Of a stretch of DNA of 64,000 bases, positions 59,476 to 64,000 are shown in pieces (position 1 is the stretch's first letter; every line of letters begins with the position of its first letter). The notes below the pieces were generated by a model. It did not search any database. It was not told the origin of the DNA and worked only from the letters and a program-made list of their open reading frames with translations. Where the stretch lies: contig OX328125.1 in the NCBI GenBank assembly GCA_946811695.1, positions 105,116,376 to 105,180,375 of the forward strand. The letters are read 5' to 3'. The translations under genes were made by a program, and so were the position numbers. Source of the DNA: Gonocerus acuteangulatus (Eukaryota; Arthropoda; Insecta; Hemiptera; Coreidae).

Positions 59476-60101
59476 AGGCAGAGTGTCATGCATATATCGA
59501 ACTCTTCAACATCACACAATATGCTTTATTTATCGCTCTACATGTTTCTCATCCATTGATGCCTCATCTGGAGCAACTTAATTATACATAAATAAATTTA
59601 TCCTTAGCTAAGGTCTTCCTTGGCTAAGGCCAAATTTATTTATGTACAATTAATAATGAGATGGAGATAGTTACATAAATATGGTTAAATAGATGCGGTG
59701 ATACAACGTCGAGGGATGGTTGGAATTCGGCTAGGAGAAAAAAATGTCAGATCTTCAGGCAATGGTTTTCTTGAATGTTTCAGCTGTACTTTGGCAGCCT
59801 TCTTCAGCTGAAAAATGATAATACAAAATTACAAGTGATTCTCCTCTGATTATTCCCACTTGGAATTATGTATATTTATTTTTTAGCTGAATAAGGCTGC
59901 CAAAGTGCGGCCCAAACGTCCAATATAGATTTGTGCCTGAAGATCTGACGTTTTTTTCTCCTAGCTGAATCCCATGATTTTGTATGTATAATTAAGTTGC
60001 TCCTGAAGAGGTGTCAATGGATGCGAATCGCGTAGAGCTATAAATACATTATACTTAAGTGAAGTTGATGAGTTTTATATTTACATGACCTTTCTGTCTA
60101 T
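59476..60101. mobile_element. Foldback element with nested hairpin element
   Basis: Left arm (59476-59605): AGGCAGAGTGTCATGCATAT, TATCGCTCTACATGTTTCTC, GGAGCAACTTAATTATACAT. The right arm (about 59975-60101) is its complement: ATGTATAATTAAGTTGCTCC, CCTGAAGAGGTGTC, CGTAGAGCTATAAATAC, ATGACCTTTCTGTCT. Family of the elements at 29009 and 60817. Another hairpin element sits at its centre (59715-59975). Confidence 0.75.
59715..59975. mobile_element. Hairpin element with CTGAAGA-stem-GAAAC motif
   Basis: ATTCGGCTAGGAGAAAAAAA and TGTCAGATCTTCAGGCA on the left match TGCCTGAAGATCTGACG and TTTTTTTCTCCTAGCTGAAT on the right. Further in, both arms carry the GGCTGCCAAAG hairpin motif. A single right arm of the same family is at about 42106-42240 inside the hAT element. 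Confidence 0.7.
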
Positions 60102-60258
60102 TTAAATAATATGCTGAAAGAAAAAGGGGTCACAATTTTATAAAATAAGTTCAGTTATACATTTTAATAGGGCCACTTCAATGGTTGTACTGGGTCAATT
60201 TTCATAGGACACATGGATTGGACTACCTTCAGCCCCAGTTTTTATAAATTTTAATATG

Positions 60259-60335
60259 TTTTACCTTCATAAATTGAACAGTTGTACCTTCATAAATTGA
60301 ACAGTTTTACCTTCATAAATTGAACAGTTTTACCT
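60259..60335 (+). repeat. 24-bp tandem repeat, three units
   Basis: Three near-identical units of TTACCTTCATAAATTGAACA plus four bases. Confidence 0.85.
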
Positions 60336-60816
60336 TTACCCTGTTTACTTCACATGATAAAATTAGCTTCAAAAAAGGATTTTAAATAAAGAATTAAATA
60401 GTATTAAAAAAATATAGAAGCGAGAAATTCACTCGAGTATAGTTGTAGAATTATTATTCTCGAACGACATAAAGTTAGAACACTGAATTCTCTGAGAAAA
60501 AAGTAGAAAAGACAAAAAAAGTGGAAGGAGGTTGGACGGGGTACATTCTGCCACTACCTACTGGCAAACTCAATTTAGACAGGCTATACAAGTATTGGTG
60601 ATGCTTTGATAATTCAATGGGAACACCAAGTGATCTTGCAGAAGAGAAGATTTGTTGCAAGTTGTAAAGCTAGAAGAAAATTTGTGATCTTAATTACAGG
60701 GAAACATACAGAAATGTTAGAATGGCTATTAAAAAACAATAGATCGGCAAGCAGAAAAAAAGAAATTATAATTAATAATAAGCTGCCCCTTTACTAATAT
60801 CTTTGAAATTTCGTTA

Positions 60817-61165
60817 ATGGCAGAAGATATGAAAATAAAAACTTCACAAAATAGTGTCAAGAACTTCATTTCCTCCCTATATGTTTCGCACATGTTTGGT
60901 GCATCTTCAGGAGAACATGTTGCAAATATAAAAACTTGCAGCCTCAACTTGAGGGTGAGACTCTTCCACTAGCAGGGTCAAGTCCAGACTGTTCTCCCAC
61001 TAGTCTTGACATGGCCCTTCTAGGTTCTCTTCCTCAAGTTGAGGCTGTAAGTTTTTGTATTTGGAACATGTTCCCCTGAAGAGGTACCAAAAGGGCATGA
61101 AACATGAAGGGAGGAAATAAAGTTACTGACACTATTTAGTGAAGATTTATTATTTGACCTTCCGA
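60817..61165. mobile_element. Foldback element, compact, well preserved
   Basis: The left arm (GGCAGAAGATATGAAAATAA, CACAAAATAGTGTCAAGAAC, TTCCTCCCTATATGTTTC, CCTCAACTTGAGGG) and right arm (CCTCAAGTTGAGGC, CATGAAACATGAAGGGAGGA, TGACACTATTTAGTGAAG) are inverted with about 150-bp arms. Terminal sequence is shared with the elements at 29009 and 59476. Non-coding. Confidence 0.8.
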
Positions 61166-61686
61166 ATATAATGAATTTTCAAAAAATTTATAATTTTATT
61201 TTAATTATTATCCCTTCAATCAAAAATCACAAGAAAAATGTCTGATCTATTTTTATCTCTAACCACACTCATCACCATTGTGTGTAAGCTCACTATTTCA
61301 TGATGTTATAAATTTAATTTTGGTGCATCCTAATACTAATTTCAGCTCATTATTTACCATTGTTCTAAGTTCCTGTTAATAATTCCATTTATTTATGATA
61401 TTTTATTATTATTATTTTTTTACTGTCCCTCATCTGATTTGTAAATAAGAAGAATCAAATGGTAAGTTGAGGAGGGAATTAAGAACATAAAAATGACATT
61501 TTCAGAAAGAATGTATAAATCTATTTAGGAGATCCATTTTGTATTTTCAGATTCTCAATTGCTCCCTAGGTCTCAGATAAGATAAGGGCAATGTCCTTGA
61601 AAGTAAGCTGCAATAAAAATATAGTTATTTTGATTTTCAATTAATGCACAATTTAAAGAAACTTCGGCTGCTTTAGTCCTCAATCA

Positions 61687-61861
61687 TTTTTTTTTTCTTA
61701 CGGCTCACAAACTTCTAGACCATTAGCGCCGACATCCATGGCACAGCAGGGAATTTTCTCAACAGGCCCTGCAATTTTAAAAGTCCTTGCTGCGAGGGAT
61801 TTGAACACACATCTTCCGCATGAGAATTGAAGATATTAGCCACTAGACCATGAGGAGACCC
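61687..61861 (-). mobile_element. SINE2 copy
   Basis: Minus-strand copy: A-run, CATTAGCGCCGACATCCATG, GAATTTTCTCAACAGGCCCT, B-box region decayed (GATTTGAACACAC), CTAGACCATGAGGAGACCC at its 5' end. Flanks TCCTCAATC (61678-61686) and TCTTCAATC (61862-61870) are a one-mismatch target duplication. Confidence 0.8.
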
Positions 61862-62786
61862 TCTTCAATCCTTGTGATCACTATCTATTGTGACATCTTT
61901 CCTTGTTCCATCCTCAAAGTCGGTACTACTCGCACAAAGCATGAGCTAACCATGATAGCACTCTCCGCTAGCTCGTTGGGTGTTATGATAGTCCATCTTT
62001 TGGTTAACGCCTCACATTCAAAGTGAACAGAACACAGTGTCCCATAAGTGCAGAAGAGGGGTTCTCTCCCACAGCCTAAGTGATCTACTAAGTCCTTTGC
62101 CAAAATGGTCCATGGTTGGTAATGTAAACCTAGCTATCATGGGCGGCTAATGAATCACCTTGGCTGTTGATGCACCATGAAAAAATCGATGAAATTCTTG
62201 ATCATCAGCTGCACAATGGGTTAACAAATTATATATAGATAAAATTAAAAGGAATCTCATGAAATATATCACTACAGGAGAGAGAAGCTGTCACACCTAG
62301 CAAAAAAAAAAAGTTCATGTTTTATAGACAGGACATAAGGCGTTTAGGAGGTTCATCTGTTATGTATGTGATATGAGAACTTAGGGGAAAATTCACCTAA
62401 TAACATAAACACCTCACTTCAATATTTCTATTTAAAAAATTAAATCTATTTAAAAAGAATACCAAGATTTTCTGGAATCGCTGTAAATGCTTTTCAGGCC
62501 TTGAGCTATAAAGACATATTTAATTGAGAAGAAAACATATATAATTGAGTGTTATATTTTTTTTAACCGGAAGTCTCTAACCCAATCCTGCATATAATAA
62601 CATTATGCGGCAATTCTAGGTTAATTATTGCGGGATTGGCAAGAAAAAAACAATTATTTTTGAAAGGAGTGACATTCCAAATATTGTAATGAAACCCTTT
62701 TCTTGGCAGTATGACACACCAGGGAGATGTGACCACTTTATTTTACTCTATGGAGACATCAATATAAATTTTAAAAAATAACATTT
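61862..62786. other. No gene recognised
   Basis: A plus-strand SINE2 tail fragment lies near 62155-62185 (TTGGCTGTTGATGCACCATG). Otherwise no structure seen. Confidence 0.4.
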
Positions 62787-62999
62787 TATTTATTTAAATT
62801 TTAACGTCCATTATTATTAACTACGAATTTTGGGATGGGTTATCTATAGGTTACCACCCTTTTCTAGCCAAGATAGGGCTGATGCCTTTTCTTTTTTTTT
62901 TAAAGGAAAGCCACCACCCCATAGTGGGAATCGAACCCACGACCTTTGGCACGGAGTGTTAAATGCCCACGCCTTAACCCTCGCGGCTACCGGGCCTCC
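62787..62999 (-). mobile_element. SINE1 copy
   Basis: Minus-strand copy: TTTAAATTTTAACGTCCATT, GGTTACCACCCTTTTCTAGC, GGGAATCGAACCCACGACC, GGCTACCGGGCCTCC. AATAACATTTTAT lies just left (62777) and again about 20 bp beyond the 5' end (63022), a possible target duplication with a short 5' extension. Confidence 0.85.
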
Positions 63000-63181
63000 T
63001 ATGGATTTTATAATGGATAATAACATTTTATACATATAAAATATATACAGGCACATTTCTCTATATGGGTTCAGCAATGTTTGGGTTACATAGTTCAGCC
63101 CCCCCCCCCATTGAAAGATATTTAATAAATGCGGTGTTTCGCGAAAATCCGAGTTTGGGCACCAACGCCAGAGTAAAAAAA

Positions 63182-64000
63182 GTCCGTCACGCAGGAGCTG
63201 CATAACTAAGCACTTTCCTCAGAATTTGGGTAGTGTAGACTGCTTTCCAGAACAATTTGCTTAAAATATCCTACATAAATAAAATAAAAACGTGAATAGT
63301 TCTCATTTTGTAATGAGTAACTGATCAATTATTAATTTGCATCCAGAGTTATGTTTACACATGGTACCTACTACACTACGTAATAAATACAAAAATCCTC
63401 ATATTATCGTATTTTGATCTAACGCAGGAACAGGATACAGTCACTCTAGTGGTAGAAAGCGCTCCTTGCGGCGGCTTTGTGAACCTACGTCTGCCGGCTT
63501 TTCTATTCAAATATATTACAAATTAAACCCCCGCTTTCCGATTGACCGATTCAGCTCATTTTTACAACACTTCTTTCTCATGAGTTACCCACGACGTATA
63601 CAGCGTTTCGTTACAATACAGCAGAAATTACGACCGGTATGAGTATATTAGGAATTTGGGTCCGGAGTAAACCCCCCCTTCTAATGAACCGATTTAGTTT
63701 CTTTTTACAACACATATTTACCTGTAGATTACCACTACGAATACCGAGTTTCGTCGAAATATACCAAAAATCACGGCTGGTAGTGGCGAATTGGTATTGT
63801 GGGTCCGGAGTAAACCCCCCCTCCTAATGAACCGATTTCGTTTATTTTTACAACACATATTTACCTGTGGATTAGCACTACGAATACCGAGTTTCGTCGA
63901 AATATACCAAAAATCACGGCTGGTAGTGGCGAATTGGTATTGTGGGTCCGGAGTAAACCCCCCCTTCTAATGAACCGATTTAGTTCATTTTTATATCTCA
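63182..64000 (-). repeat. 143-bp tandem-unit element, copy B (continues past window)
   Basis: Inverted counterpart of 52790-53604. A unique part starts CGTCACGCAGGAGCTGCATA; tandem units then begin at 63658, 63801 and 63944 (GGGTCCGGAGTAAACCCCCC), exactly 143 bp apart, after one more diverged unit. Adjacent units are highly similar, so the array is young or homogenised. It runs off the right edge. Confidence 0.8.

Overview
This window is AT-rich nuclear DNA from an animal, almost certainly an insect. The protein-coding exons are short, have GT-AG (once GC-AG) borders, and lie kilobases apart in introns packed with transposon debris. The recognisable proteins are insect-like: a trypsin-type S1A protease, ALG13, NAA30, a MADF-domain factor and a RanBP9/10 orthologue. 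I cannot name the order with confidence. Nothing bacterial or viral was seen, and there is no operon or CRISPR.

Layout. 1-4.2 kb: LINE remnants, including a nearly complete reverse-transcriptase/RNase H element. 4.2-11.8 kb: mostly gene-free, with one unidentified candidate minus-strand exon and several MITEs. 11.8-24.9 kb (+): six exons encoding the whole catalytic domain of a secreted serine protease; its upstream exons are not in view. 26-30.3 kb: a pogo-like MITE, a 1.5-kb terminal-inverted-repeat element filled with 125-bp tandem repeats, and a nested foldback element. 30.35-32.78 kb (-): complete two-exon ALG13. 33.25-44.85 kb (+): complete four-exon NAA30, head-to-head with ALG13 across 461 bp. 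NAA30 introns hold nested transposons: a TTAA element inside an older repeat, and a Helitron-like element interrupted by a hAT element with a perfect 8-bp target duplication. 45-49.5 kb: repeats. 49.95-51.9 kb (+): two-exon MADF gene. 52.3-53.6 kb and 63.2-64 kb: inverted copies of an element with 143-bp tandem units. 55.27-56.84 kb (+): an uninterrupted RANBP9/10 reading frame, likely a retrogene. 57.8-61.2 kb: several foldback elements.

Two tRNA-derived SINE families (called SINE1 and SINE2 here) occur throughout, several with clear target-site duplications. The genes do not form a pathway together: ALG13 acts in N-glycan precursor synthesis at the ER, NAA30 in co-translational N-terminal acetylation, RanBP9/10 in the CTLH/GID ubiquitin ligase, the protease outside the cell and the MADF protein probably on DNA. 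The only arrangement suggesting shared control is the ALG13/NAA30 divergent promoter.
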